From positions 186,001-250,000 of the forward strand of contig NZ_STGF01000006.1 of the NCBI RefSeq assembly GCF_005222705.1: a stretch of 64,000 bases of DNA, in the 5' to 3' direction. Source of the DNA: Paenibacillus sp. SY21-1. GTDB lineage: Bacteria > Bacillota > Bacilli > Paenibacillales > Paenibacillaceae. A model generated the notes under the pieces. It saw only the letters and a list, made by a program, of their open reading frames with translations. It did no database searches and was not told the DNA's origin. The translations under genes were made by a program, and so were the position numbers. Shown here in pieces: positions 43,357-51,523 of the stretch (its first letter is position 1; each line of letters starts with the position of its first letter).

Positions 43357-44418
43357 ATGAAGAAGTTTATGGCAGTGGCAGTTTCATTGTTCCTGATGCT
43401 TGCGGTTATCGCGGCTTGCGGAGCAAACAATACGAATAACGGAAATGCGAATAGCGGCAATGGAGCGAACACAGGCTCCGCTACTGACGCACCGGCAACT
43501 GAAGCGCCAGCGAAAAAGAAAATCGCGCTAGTGCTCCCGGAAAAAATCGGCGTTAACCAATTTTTCGTTTCGATGGATGAAGGCTTTAAACGCGCGGGCG
43601 AGGAGTTCGGCGCCGAAGTGAAAACGATCGAGTCTACCGACCCGGCCGCTTTCGAGCAAAATCTTCGCGCAACCGTTGCAGAAAACTATGATCTGATCAT
43701 TACCGCAACGTTTCAAGCGGAAGACGCATTGAATAAAGTCGCTGCCGAGAATCCGGACAAGTCGTTTGCGATTATCGATACGATTGTGGATCAGCCCAAC
43801 GTTCGCAGCGTAAACTTCCGCGAGCATGAAGCTTCGTACTTGATGGGCGCTCTTGCCGGTCTGGCGACAAAAACGAATGTGGTAGGCGCAGTTGTAGCGA
43901 TGGACACTCCATTGCTTAAAAAATACACGTCCGGTTTTGAGCAAGGCCTGAAAAGCACAAACCCTGACGCGGAATTGCTGATCAACTACGTTGGCGGCTT
44001 CACAGATCCTGTAAAAGGCAAAGAATTGGCTCTGCTGCAAAACTCCAAAGGTGCCGACTTTATTGCAGGCATGGCTGCGGTAGGCGACAACGGCGTATTC
44101 GAAGCGGCTAAGGAAAAAGGTTTCTTCACGGCTGGCCAAGATACGGACAGAACGGTTGAGGACCCTGAGCATATCGTCCTTTCCCAATTGAAAGGAACCG
44201 ATGCCGTTGCTTATGAAACAGTAAAAAGCTTTGTAGAAGGAAGCTTTGCTTTCGGAGCTGCCGATTACGGCTTGAAAGAGTCCGGCGTAGGCGTCACTTT
44301 CGTTACTCACGAGAGCGCGTCCGAGCTTAGCCCGTTCATCGGTCAAGAAAATATTGACAAGGTCAAGGCTATCGCCGAGGATATCAAGTCTGGTAAAATT
44401 GTTGTAAACGCGAGCTAG
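43357..44418 (+). CDS. nupN: BMP family lipoprotein, nucleoside-binding component of ABC transporter
   Basis: Extracellular lipid-anchored binding protein (353 aa) of the Bmp/PnrA/NupN family, which binds purine nucleosides. A signal peptide ends in a lipobox AVIAAC with the lipid Cys at about residue 21. An Asn/Gly/Ala/Thr-rich spacer (to about residue 50) follows, then the periplasmic-binding fold: KIALVLPEKIGVNQFF, DLIITATFQAEDAL, FREHEASYLMGALAGL and GVFEAAKEKGFFTAGQD. TAGGAGA precedes the ATG. It is the first gene of a nupNOPQ-like operon, and a hairpin follows it, which may favour extra binding protein. Confidence 0.9.
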   Translation: MKKFMAVAVSLFLMLAVIAACGANNTNNGNANSGNGANTGSATDAPATEAPAKKKIALVLPEKIGVNQFFVSMDEGFKRAGEEFGAEVKTIESTDPAAFEQNLRATVAENYDLIITATFQAEDALNKVAAENPDKSFAIIDTIVDQPNVRSVNFREHEASYLMGALAGLATKTNVVGAVVAMDTPLLKKYTSGFEQGLKSTNPDAELLINYVGGFTDPVKGKELALLQNSKGADFIAGMAAVGDNGVFEAAKEKGFFTAGQDTDRTVEDPEHIVLSQLKGTDAVAYETVKSFVEGSFAFGAADYGLKESGVGVTFVTHESASELSPFIGQENIDKVKAIAEDIKSGKIVVNAS

Positions 44419-44449
44419 GCCCGCTATTCCAGGCCCATAATTTTATCCG

Positions 44450-44475
44450 CCGGCTGCTGCTTCAGCAGCCGGTTT
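44450..44475 (+). terminator. Hairpin between the binding-protein and ATPase genes (partial terminator)
   Basis: A perfect 10-bp stem CCGGCTGCTG / CAGCAGCCGG with a 3-nt loop, followed only by TTTGCTTG. It is likely a leaky terminator or mRNA 3' stabiliser that raises binding-protein output over the permease genes. Confidence 0.65.
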
Positions 44476-44567
44476 GCTTGTGAAGCAAAAAGCATGCTTT
44501 CTCCGCATTATGGGGGAAGGCGGTTTTTTTGTTTAGACGAAAACCAGACAGGAAGGGGGAAAGCAGC

Positions 44568-46073
44568 ATGGGCATGCGGCTCGAAATGGACAGCATTACG
44601 AAGTCTTACGGGAGTTTGACCGCGAACGCTGACGTTCATTTTACGCTGGGCAAGGGAGAAATTCATGCGCTTGTCGGAGAGAACGGCGCAGGCAAGACGA
44701 CGCTGATGCGTATATTGTACGGGATGGAAAGTCCGACAAGCGGGCAGATCCGGATAGACGGCAAGCCGGTAGCGTTTGCCAGTCCATCGGACGCTATTCG
44801 TCACAAAATCGGCATGGTGCATCAGCACTTCATGCTTTTTCCTTCGTTTACGATTGCAGAGAATATTGTCATCGGTCGGGAACCGGCAAGAGCGGGCACG
44901 TTTGACCGCAAATCCGCGGCAGCCGAGACGATTGCGCTTGGTCAGCAATACGGAATGCCGGTTGATCCATGGAAAAAAATCGAGGACTGCTCGCTAGGCA
45001 TGCAGCAGCGCGTGGAAATTTTAAAGGTGCTGCATCAAGGGGCGGAAATCATCGTATTGGACGAGCCGACCGGCGTGCTGACTCCGCTTGAGGTCAAGGA
45101 GCTGCTGCAAGCGATCAAGCTGCTTGCCGCCCAGGGCAAAAGCTTCATTCTGATCAGCCACAAGCTGCAGGAAATCATGGAGGTAGCCGACCGTATTACG
45201 GTGCTGCGCGACGGAAAGGTGACGGGAACGGTCGAAGCCGGTCAAACGGACGTGGAGCAGCTTTCCAGGCTTATGGTAGGCCGCGAGCTGGCGAAGATCG
45301 GCAAGTCGGCTCTCAAGAAAGGCGTCAAGGTGCTGGACGTCTCCGCCCTTTCGGTCAAGGGAGACAAAACCAAGCCGCTGCTCAGCGATGTATCCCTGCA
45401 GGTGCATGCGGGAGAAATCGTTGGCATCGCCGGCATTTCCGGCAATGGACAGTCCGAGCTGCTTCAGGCGATTTCCGGACTGATGAAGTCCGATTCCGGC
45501 GAGGTCCATTTGCTGGGCAACAACGTGACGGGGGCATCCGTCCGGGATATCAGGCAGCAGGGGCTGGCCCACATTCCCGAGGACCGATATCAATGGGGCG
45601 TCGCGAAGGATGCAACCGTTGCGGATAACGGCCTAATGGGGCATGCGGACAAGCACCAGCGGCTGGGCATACTGAACGGCGGCCGAATCCGCGGCATGGT
45701 CGGAGAATGGGTGCAGCGGTTTGGCATTAAAACGGGCTCGGTTCATACGAAGGCGCAATATTTGTCGGGCGGCAATCTGCAGAAGCTGATCGTCGCGCGG
45801 GAGCTGGCGCAAAAAACGCCGTTCCTCATCGCTGCTGAACCGACAAGGGGCGTTGATGTCGGGGCGATGGAAATTATTCATAGCGAATTGCTTCACAAGC
45901 GCGAGGAGCAGGGAGCGATTCTGCTGGTTTCGTCGGAGCTAACGGAAATCATGAAGCTGTCCGACCGGATTCTCGTCATGTTCGAGGGCAGAATCGTCGG
46001 CGAGCTGGATGCCGAAACAGCGACAGAGGAGCAAATCAGTTTGTTGATGGCGGGAGGAAAAGCAGGTGGATAA
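44568..46073 (+). CDS. nupO: Nucleoside ABC transporter ATP-binding protein (NupO-like)
   Basis: Duplicated ABC ATPase (501 aa) of the sugar/nucleoside type. The first cassette has Walker A GENGAGKTTLMRILYG at about residue 40, the signature CSLGMQQRVEIL, and Walker B IIVLDEPTGVLTP. The second cassette (from about residue 250) has a degenerate Walker A GISGNGQSELLQAISG and signature LSGGNLQKLIVARELA, with AAEPTRGVDVGA. This asymmetry is normal for the family. ATG 44568 has AGGAAGGGGG upstream. It overlaps the first permease gene by 8 nt. Confidence 0.93.
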   Translation: MGMRLEMDSITKSYGSLTANADVHFTLGKGEIHALVGENGAGKTTLMRILYGMESPTSGQIRIDGKPVAFASPSDAIRHKIGMVHQHFMLFPSFTIAENIVIGREPARAGTFDRKSAAAETIALGQQYGMPVDPWKKIEDCSLGMQQRVEILKVLHQGAEIIVLDEPTGVLTPLEVKELLQAIKLLAAQGKSFILISHKLQEIMEVADRITVLRDGKVTGTVEAGQTDVEQLSRLMVGRELAKIGKSALKKGVKVLDVSALSVKGDKTKPLLSDVSLQVHAGEIVGIAGISGNGQSELLQAISGLMKSDSGEVHLLGNNVTGASVRDIRQQGLAHIPEDRYQWGVAKDATVADNGLMGHADKHQRLGILNGGRIRGMVGEWVQRFGIKTGSVHTKAQYLSGGNLQKLIVARELAQKTPFLIAAEPTRGVDVGAMEIIHSELLHKREEQGAILLVSSELTEIMKLSDRILVMFEGRIVGELDAETATEEQISLLMAGGKAGG

Positions 46074-47115
46074 GCTCGTGCAGGTTATGCGATCGCTGGT
46101 TCAGCCGTTGCTTGCTATCCTCGTTGGACTTATAGCGGGCGCGGTCGCGATCGCGATCGTCGGCGGCTCTATCATCGAAACCTATGGGGAGATGTGGAAG
46201 GGCGCCTTCGGCAGCTTTTATTTTTTCACGAATACGCTAAGCAGAGCGACGCCGATTATTCTGATCGGGCTTGGCGTTGCGCTTGCGTTCCGCGCGGGCT
46301 TTTTTAATCTCGGCGCGGAGGGGCAGATGGTGCTAGGCGCGCTAAGCGCCGCAGTAACGGCGATTTATTTGCCTGGCCCTGCCTGGCTCAAGCTCATTGC
46401 GGCGTTAGCCGCGGGCATTATTGCGGGAGGAATCTGGTCGGCGTTTGCAGGCTGGCTTGACGCCCGCTTCAGAATGAACTTGCTTATTACGACATTATTG
46501 CTTAATTATATAGCCGTCCTGTACGCCGGCTATATGGTTTCTTACCCGCTCAAGGACAATTCCGGCTCCGCGGCCATGGCCCAGACGGTCATGCTGGATT
46601 CGAGCGTTTGGATGCCCAAGCTGTTCAAGGGAATGAGCTTGCATGCCGGGTTCGTACTCGCCGCCTTCGGCGCCATTCTGCTGTTCCTGTTCATGCGCTA
46701 CACCGTGAAGGGCTACGAAATCAGAATGCTGGGCGGAAACCCGCTATTCGCAAGCTACGGCGGCGTTCAGCGCGGCAAAATGATGCTGATGAGCATGTTT
46801 GTCAGCGGCGGCTTCGCGGGACTGGCCGGCTCGGTAGAGGTGCTTGGCACGCAATACCGGTATATAGAAGGCGCGCTTACTGCGCCAGGCTATGCCTGGT
46901 CGGGCATTATGGCAACGCTGCTGGCAAGCTCCCACCCGATTGGAACGGCGCTTGCGGCGATTCTGCTTGCCGCTTTGCAGACGGGCGGGATGGGCGTGGA
47001 ACGGAATACGGACGTGCCGTTGGAGGTTTCAAGCATCATCCAGGCCGTGCTTATTTTATTCGTATCGGCCAAGCTTACCTATTCATTCATGAAACGCAAG
47101 AAAGCGGGGGGATAA
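46066..47115 (+). CDS. nupP: Nucleoside ABC transporter permease 1 (NupP-like)
   Basis: Integral membrane permease of 349 aa with eight to ten helices, of the branched-chain/ribose permease superfamily. Typical segments are GLGVALAFRAGFFNLGAEGQMVLGAL (residues ~65-90, in part), MNLLITTLLLNYIAVLYAGYM, and the ATPase-contact loop ...GGNPLFASYGGVQRGKM. GTG 46066 lies within the end of the ATPase gene, with GGGAGG upstream, so translation is coupled. It pairs with the next permease to form the channel. Confidence 0.92.
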   Translation: MDKLVQVMRSLVQPLLAILVGLIAGAVAIAIVGGSIIETYGEMWKGAFGSFYFFTNTLSRATPIILIGLGVALAFRAGFFNLGAEGQMVLGALSAAVTAIYLPGPAWLKLIAALAAGIIAGGIWSAFAGWLDARFRMNLLITTLLLNYIAVLYAGYMVSYPLKDNSGSAAMAQTVMLDSSVWMPKLFKGMSLHAGFVLAAFGAILLFLFMRYTVKGYEIRMLGGNPLFASYGGVQRGKMMLMSMFVSGGFAGLAGSVEVLGTQYRYIEGALTAPGYAWSGIMATLLASSHPIGTALAAILLAALQTGGMGVERNTDVPLEVSSIIQAVLILFVSAKLTYSFMKRKKAGG

Positions 47116-47116
47116 C

Positions 47117-48040
47117 ATGGAACATTTATTCGATGCCTCGCTGTTTGCTACGACGCTGCGTCTCGTCACCCCGATTTTGCTGGCTGCGCTCGGCGGGGCG
47201 CTGTGCGCGAGGGTCGGCCTGTTTAACGTCGGCCTTGAGGGGCAGGTGCTGGTAGGCGCGTTCGCCGCCATTGTGGGGAATCACTTTACCGGAAACGTTT
47301 TTGCCGCGGTGCTTGTGGCGATGCTTTGTTCAGCCGTTTTCTCCGCGCTGTTCGGCTATATGAGCATCCATCTCAAGGCCAATGTGATTGTTGTCGGCGT
47401 TGCGTTCAACTTTCTGGCTGTTGGCCTTACGACCTTTTCGCTGCGCGCGATTTTTAATGTGAAGGGCGCCTATTCCAACAAGGATATGGTCGGCTTGCCG
47501 AAATGGGATATCCCGCTCGTCAAGGACATTCCGTGGCTGGGCGATGTGCTTTCCGGCCACACGCCGCTCGTTTATTTATCGTTCTTGCTTGTGCTTGTGC
47601 TGCAATGGTATTTATTCAAGACGGTAAAAGGCTTCCGGCTGCTCGCCTCCGGCGAAAATCCCGGGGCGGCAAGGACGCTCGGCATTAAGGTCAGCAGCTA
47701 TCAATATGGAGCGGTGCTGATGTGCGGCGTGCTGTGCGGACTAGCAGGAGCGCAGCTGTCGCTGGGCAACGTGACGATGTTTACGGAAGGGATGACGTCC
47801 GGACGCGGCTTTATCGCGCTTGTGGCCACTATGCTTGGCCAATCGAACCCGCTCGGCGTTGCGGCGGCCAGCCTTCTGTTCGGACTGATGGATGCGTTCA
47901 GCTACAGGCTTCAGGGCTTCTCGATGCCTGCCCACTTTACCCTGATGCTGCCATACGTCGTAACGATTGCCGCTATGCTGTTCTTTAAGAACAAAAGCTA
48001 CATGCAAGAAGCCCGCAAGGCAAATGAAAGCTCTCGCTAA
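47117..48040 (+). CDS. nupQ: Nucleoside ABC transporter permease 2 (NupQ-like)
   Basis: Second permease (307 aa) of the nucleoside transporter. It shares the family pattern with permease 1: ALCARVGLFNVGLEGQVLVGAF in helix 2-3 (seen in part), HLKANVIVVGVAFNFLAVGLT, the coupling loop ASGENPGAARTLGIKV, and TSGRGFIALVATMLGQSNPLG. It begins 1 nt after the stop of permease 1, with a GGGGGG stretch as ribosome site. It completes a full importer whose substrate, by homology and by the phosphorylase gene downstream, is a nucleoside. Confidence 0.92.
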   Translation: MEHLFDASLFATTLRLVTPILLAALGGALCARVGLFNVGLEGQVLVGAFAAIVGNHFTGNVFAAVLVAMLCSAVFSALFGYMSIHLKANVIVVGVAFNFLAVGLTTFSLRAIFNVKGAYSNKDMVGLPKWDIPLVKDIPWLGDVLSGHTPLVYLSFLLVLVLQWYLFKTVKGFRLLASGENPGAARTLGIKVSSYQYGAVLMCGVLCGLAGAQLSLGNVTMFTEGMTSGRGFIALVATMLGQSNPLGVAAASLLFGLMDAFSYRLQGFSMPAHFTLMLPYVVTIAAMLFFKNKSYMQEARKANESSR

Positions 48041-48060
48041 CGAACAAGAGGAGGCATCAT

Positions 48061-48735
48061 ATGCATAAAAAAGCAGAACGTTTGAAAAAGGTTAAACCGC
48101 TCCAAGCCGCGAATGTAGCTCCCGAGCTTGCGCATCGCATACCGCCGGGGCAGACGGTAACCGACAGGTTTCCGATTTTGCACGAAGGCGAGATTCCCAG
48201 GTACGATATGGCTTCATGGTCGCTGCGTATTTTTGGCGAAGTGGAGGAGGAGCTGACATTCAGCTACGAGCAGCTGATGGCGATGCCGCAATCGAAGGTG
48301 CATTGCGACATCCACTGCGTGACACGCTGGTCGAAGCTGGATACCGATTGGGAAGGCGTCCGCTTCAATGAGCTAATGCCTCTGCTTGGCGTCAAGCCGG
48401 AGGCGCGCTACGTCATGATTCATGCGGACGAGGAGTACGATACGAATCTGCCGCTTGCGGATTTGCTGGGCGACGATATATTGCTTGCGCACAGCTTTGA
48501 CGGAGAGCCGCTGACCGATAAGCACGGCTGGCCGCTAAGGCTGCTGGTTCCGCATCTCTATTTTTGGAAAAGCGCCAAATGGATTACCGGCATCGAATTT
48601 ATGAAGGAAGATCGTGAAGGGTTCTGGGAGCGCAACGGCTTCCACAACACGGCCGACCCGTTTAAAGAGCAGCGCTTCAGCAGCGCGGACAATGAAATGC
48701 CGGATGACGAATGGCATAAGAAGGAGTATGACTGA
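48061..48735 (+). CDS. Molybdopterin-dependent oxidoreductase (sulfite oxidase-like, YuiH type)
   Basis: Cytoplasmic protein of 224 aa with the oxidoreductase molybdopterin-binding domain. The Mo-binding cysteine is in HCDIHCVTRWSKLDTDWEGV, near residue 82. RYVMIHADEEYDTNLPL, DDILLAHSFDGEPLTDKHGWPLRLLVPHLYFWKSAKW (in part) and the C-terminal FWERNGFHNTADPFKEQRF segment fit YuiH/YedY-like proteins without a dimerisation domain. No Tat signal is visible, so it stays in the cytoplasm. GAGGAGGC precedes the ATG. It lies 20 nt after permease 2, which ties it to the nucleoside operon. Its substrate is unknown; an oxidised purine would fit, but this is speculation. Confidence 0.85.
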   Translation: MHKKAERLKKVKPLQAANVAPELAHRIPPGQTVTDRFPILHEGEIPRYDMASWSLRIFGEVEEELTFSYEQLMAMPQSKVHCDIHCVTRWSKLDTDWEGVRFNELMPLLGVKPEARYVMIHADEEYDTNLPLADLLGDDILLAHSFDGEPLTDKHGWPLRLLVPHLYFWKSAKWITGIEFMKEDREGFWERNGFHNTADPFKEQRFSSADNEMPDDEWHKKEYD

Positions 48736-48736
48736 T

Positions 48737-49462
48737 ATGTATTTGCCGATTTTGCAAGTGAATGCCGAGGATTTGCCAGAATATGCTATCGTCTGCGGCG
48801 ATCCAAGGCGCGCCGAAATCATTGCGGGACGTTTGACGAATGCTCGGGAGCTGGCTTTCGCCCGGGAATACCGGACCTTTGTCGGAGAGTATGAGGGCGT
48901 ACAGCTTGCTGTTGTCAGCCATGGGGTAGGATCGCCTGGCGCAGCCGTCTGCTTTGAAGAGCTGATTCGCGGCGGCGCTACAACCTTGATTCGTGTCGGA
49001 ACAGCGGGCTCTTACTCCGCCGAGCATCCGGCAGGGAGCTTGATTGTGAGCACGGCGGCGGTTCGCGCGGAAGGACTGACGCATCAGCTTGTGCCTGCGG
49101 GTTTCCCGGCGGTCGCTGACAGCGTAGTGACGGAAGCGTTGTACGAGGCGGCAAGCAGCGGCGAAGGCATCGTCAAAAAAGGCATAACGGTTACCCTTGA
49201 CGTATTTTTTAACGGTGTCGTCGACATCCCGCACAAGCAGTATAAAGCGGCGGGAGCGCTCGCCGTAGAAATGGAAATTGCAGCCTTGTATGTAGTCGCT
49301 TCGCTTCGCGGCGCTCGCGCCGGCGCTATTCTTGCACTGGACGGCTACGCCGACGCCGATCTGGCCGGCGAATACGATCCGCATACGTATGTGGTCGCCA
49401 ACGCGATCGAGCGTGAAATCGACGCTGCGCTTGCAGCCATGGCGGCGCTTGCCTCGAAATAA
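48737..49462 (+). CDS. Nucleoside phosphorylase (PNP/UDP family)
   Basis: Phosphorolytic enzyme of 241 aa that splits nucleosides into base and pentose-1-phosphate. The phosphate-binding start VCGDPRRAEIIAGRL, the central GATTLIRVGTAGSYS motif and ALAVEMEIAALYVVA (ribose/base recognition) are the PNP_UDP_1 hallmarks; the overall pattern is close to uridine phosphorylase-type trimers or hexamers. ATG 48737 has AAGGAG 10 nt upstream; an ATG at 48728 is too close. It overlaps no gene but is 1 nt after the oxidoreductase stop. It ends the transporter operon and gives that operon a nucleoside salvage role. Confidence 0.88.
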   Translation: MYLPILQVNAEDLPEYAIVCGDPRRAEIIAGRLTNARELAFAREYRTFVGEYEGVQLAVVSHGVGSPGAAVCFEELIRGGATTLIRVGTAGSYSAEHPAGSLIVSTAAVRAEGLTHQLVPAGFPAVADSVVTEALYEAASSGEGIVKKGITVTLDVFFNGVVDIPHKQYKAAGALAVEMEIAALYVVASLRGARAGAILALDGYADADLAGEYDPHTYVVANAIEREIDAALAAMAALASK

Positions 49463-49477
49463 ACGCAGGCTGTCAGG

Positions 49478-49508
49478 CCGGTTCTCTAAGGAGAGCCGGT
49501 CTTTTTTT
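49478..49508 (+). terminator. Terminator of the nucleoside operon
   Basis: A 9-bp stem CCGGTTCTC / GAGAGCCGG (one G-T pair), 4-nt loop, then TC and seven T. Confidence 0.92.
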
Positions 49509-49526
49509 GGCTCAAATCAGTGATCA

Positions 49527-49660
49527 GTGCTTGACATTAGCTGAGCGGGAACGCTGCAGGACAAAGGGTTCTTCCGATCGCTGTTAAAGCCCGATTCCTT
49601 TTCATCATGGAAGCTAGGGGAGGAATCGGGCTTTAAAGGCGACCGCTGACGTTACTCCAG
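49527..49660 (+). repeat. Dispersed ~135-bp repeat, copy B
   Basis: Inverted copy of 20963-21098. The internal inverted repeat is perfect here (16-bp arms TTAAAGCCCGATTCCT at about 49583-49598 and the complement at 49620-49635). The outer ends read GTGCTTGA on the left and CGTTACTCCAG on the right. It is non-coding and placed between a terminator and the next gene. Confidence 0.85.
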
Positions 49661-49754
49661 AATCATATTGACAATTAGCGAGGCAGACGGTATTTTTTAC
49701 TTATTTCGACTATCAGAAAAAAAACGGCTGCTCGGAGCGAAGGAGGTATGATCC

Positions 49755-50486
49755 ATGGACACTCTGTTTCGGTTTGACGCTCATGATGAGGCTCCCTTTG
49801 TCATGTTTGCGACTGACCATTTGCTGGGGCTTGTTGCCATTATCGCGGCCTGCGCGGTTTTATATGCTTTTCGCCATGTCATTCGCGATTCAGTGAAACT
49901 GCGCTTTGCCGTCAGACTGCTGCTCATAGCGCTGCTGATCGCGTCCGAGGGCCTGCTGCAATACTGGTACATCGACCAGGGGATTTGGCGGAGCGGGATG
50001 TCGCTGCCGTTCGAGCTATGCGGCATTACGCTGCTATTATCCATTGTGATGCTGGTTACCAGAAGCAAACGGCTTTATGAATGCTTATTTTTTGCGGGCA
50101 TCGGAGGCGCATCGATTGCGCTGCTGACGCCGAGCCTCGATTATCCGTTTCCGCATTTCAGGTTTGTGCTGTTTTTTGTCGCCCACGGGGCAATCATTGC
50201 CGCTTCGTTGTACATGACCTGGATTGAGCAATACAAGCCGACCTCGAAATCGATCTGGAAAACGATGATTTTTTTAAACGTTGTTGCGGCAGCGGTGTAT
50301 ACGGCGAACCGGCTGCTGGACGCCAATTATATGTTCCTGATGCGCAAGCCGGGCACGTTCTCCTTTTTGGATTATTTCGGCCCGTACCCTGTCTATTTGC
50401 TAGTAGAGGAAGTGTTTGCCTTTGTTCTGTTTACATTGATGTACGGTATGTTTTTTGCATGGGGCAGAGGAGGAGACAAACGATGA
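49755..50486 (+). CDS. TIGR02206/TMEM164-like family membrane protein
   Basis: Integral membrane protein of 243 aa with about seven helices. It has the family-type spread of conserved polar residues: FATDHLLGLVAII, LLQYWYIDQGIW, SLPFELCGITLLLSIVMLVT, SLDYPFPHFRFVLFFVAHGAII (in part) and MRKPGTFSFLDYFGPYPVYLL. These match B. subtilis YwaF-type proteins, whose function is not established. GAAGGAGGT precedes the ATG by 8 nt. Its stop overlaps the start of the AraC gene (ATGA), so the two share a transcript. Confidence 0.85.
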   Translation: MDTLFRFDAHDEAPFVMFATDHLLGLVAIIAACAVLYAFRHVIRDSVKLRFAVRLLLIALLIASEGLLQYWYIDQGIWRSGMSLPFELCGITLLLSIVMLVTRSKRLYECLFFAGIGGASIALLTPSLDYPFPHFRFVLFFVAHGAIIAASLYMTWIEQYKPTSKSIWKTMIFLNVVAAAVYTANRLLDANYMFLMRKPGTFSFLDYFGPYPVYLLVEEVFAFVLFTLMYGMFFAWGRGGDKR

Positions 50487-51403
50487 GCGGCAGCGGATTG
50501 TTCGCAAGGGAGTGGCAGTCACCGGAAGCAAGGCCGCGCGTGACCGCTTACTACTTCAGGCAGTGGGATGGGTACGACATGGATTACCACCGCCATGAAG
50601 CGGTCGAAATTATGTACGCGATCAACGGCGTTTGCAGGATAGGCATTCACGCGAACGATGATAAGCATATGGAGGTTGAACTCAAAAAAGGCGAATTTAT
50701 TATTTTGGACGCGAATATGCGCCACCGGTTGATTGTGGACAAGCAGACGCCCTGCCGCATGTTGAACATTGAATTCCGAGTCAGCCAGGGCGAGGCTACG
50801 TTGCCTTCGCTGGGCGCGTTAGCCGGGCAGGATGCGGATTTGCGCGCATTGATGGAAGCTGTCGAGCCGTATTATGTGCTAAAGGATTCCAATGAGGTGT
50901 ATCATACGCTTAAGCTGCTTGTGCTGGAGCTTGATGCGGGCGGAAAAGAGGCGCCCGGCGCGATGGGCGGCCTTCTGTTTCAGCAGCTCCTCATTCAAAT
51001 CGCGCGCATCTACCGCCAATCGGCGAAGATCGGCTCGCAGCAGCATGATTTGTATATCAACCAATGTCTGCAATTCATTCACCATAACTATGACCGCGAT
51101 ATCCAGGTCAAGGACATCGCGGCGGCCGTTAACCTGCATCACGGTTATTTGCACCGGATTTTCAGAGCGAGAGTGGGTCAGAGCATTACGGAATATTTGA
51201 CGGGGCTCCGTCTGGAGAAGGCCAAAATGCTGTTAAAGCAAACCGATATTCCGATTATGGATATTTGCGACTATATCGGCGTCGGCAGCAGGCAATATTT
51301 TCACGCCATGTTCAAAAAGCTTACCGGTCTTACGCCCGTGCAATACCGGACGCGTACGAGCACCGGGGAGGGCGACGACTCCCGAACGTATTTTCATGAA
51401 TAA
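50483..51403 (+). CDS. AraC family transcriptional regulator
   Basis: A 306-aa regulator with an N-terminal cupin sensing domain and a C-terminal double helix-turn-helix. The cupin shows YYFRQWDGYDMDYHRHEAVEIMY (in part, metal-like HRHE motif) and LILDANMRHRL-like strands to about residue 110. The AraC domain begins near residue 195 (HNYDRDIQVKDIAAAVNLHHGYLHRIFRA, in part) and ends SRQYFHAMFKKLTGLTPVQYR. GAGGAGG precedes ATG 50483. It lies directly upstream of a GH4 alpha-galactosidase gene and is probably its activator. Two similar half-sites lie between them. Confidence 0.9.
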   Translation: MSGSGLFAREWQSPEARPRVTAYYFRQWDGYDMDYHRHEAVEIMYAINGVCRIGIHANDDKHMEVELKKGEFIILDANMRHRLIVDKQTPCRMLNIEFRVSQGEATLPSLGALAGQDADLRALMEAVEPYYVLKDSNEVYHTLKLLVLELDAGGKEAPGAMGGLLFQQLLIQIARIYRQSAKIGSQQHDLYINQCLQFIHHNYDRDIQVKDIAAAVNLHHGYLHRIFRARVGQSITEYLTGLRLEKAKMLLKQTDIPIMDICDYIGVGSRQYFHAMFKKLTGLTPVQYRTRTSTGEGDDSRTYFHE

Positions 51404-51443
51404 GTGACGATTTCTTACTCGATTGCTCATAGGAAGTCACGAT
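51402..51443 (+). promoter_or_regulatory. Direct repeats, candidate AraC-type half-sites upstream of melA
   Basis: AAGTGACGAT (51402-51411) and AAGTCACGAT (51434-51443) are direct repeats 32 nt apart (three helical turns) in the 120-nt gap before melA. A cre-like sequence TGATAACGCTTCA follows at 51446-51458 but is one base short of the consensus. The role is inferred. Confidence 0.4.
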
Positions 51444-51523
51444 ATTGATAACGCTTCACCGTTGACCTTGTTAGAATAGGCAATAGAACGTTCTACCTAA
51501 CAACGACAGTGGAGGCGTATGAA

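Noticed and set aside
51446..51458. Catabolite-response (cre) element before melA
   Set aside because: TGATAACGCTTCA resembles the motif but is one base short of the 14-bp consensus, so it is mentioned only as a weak possibility.
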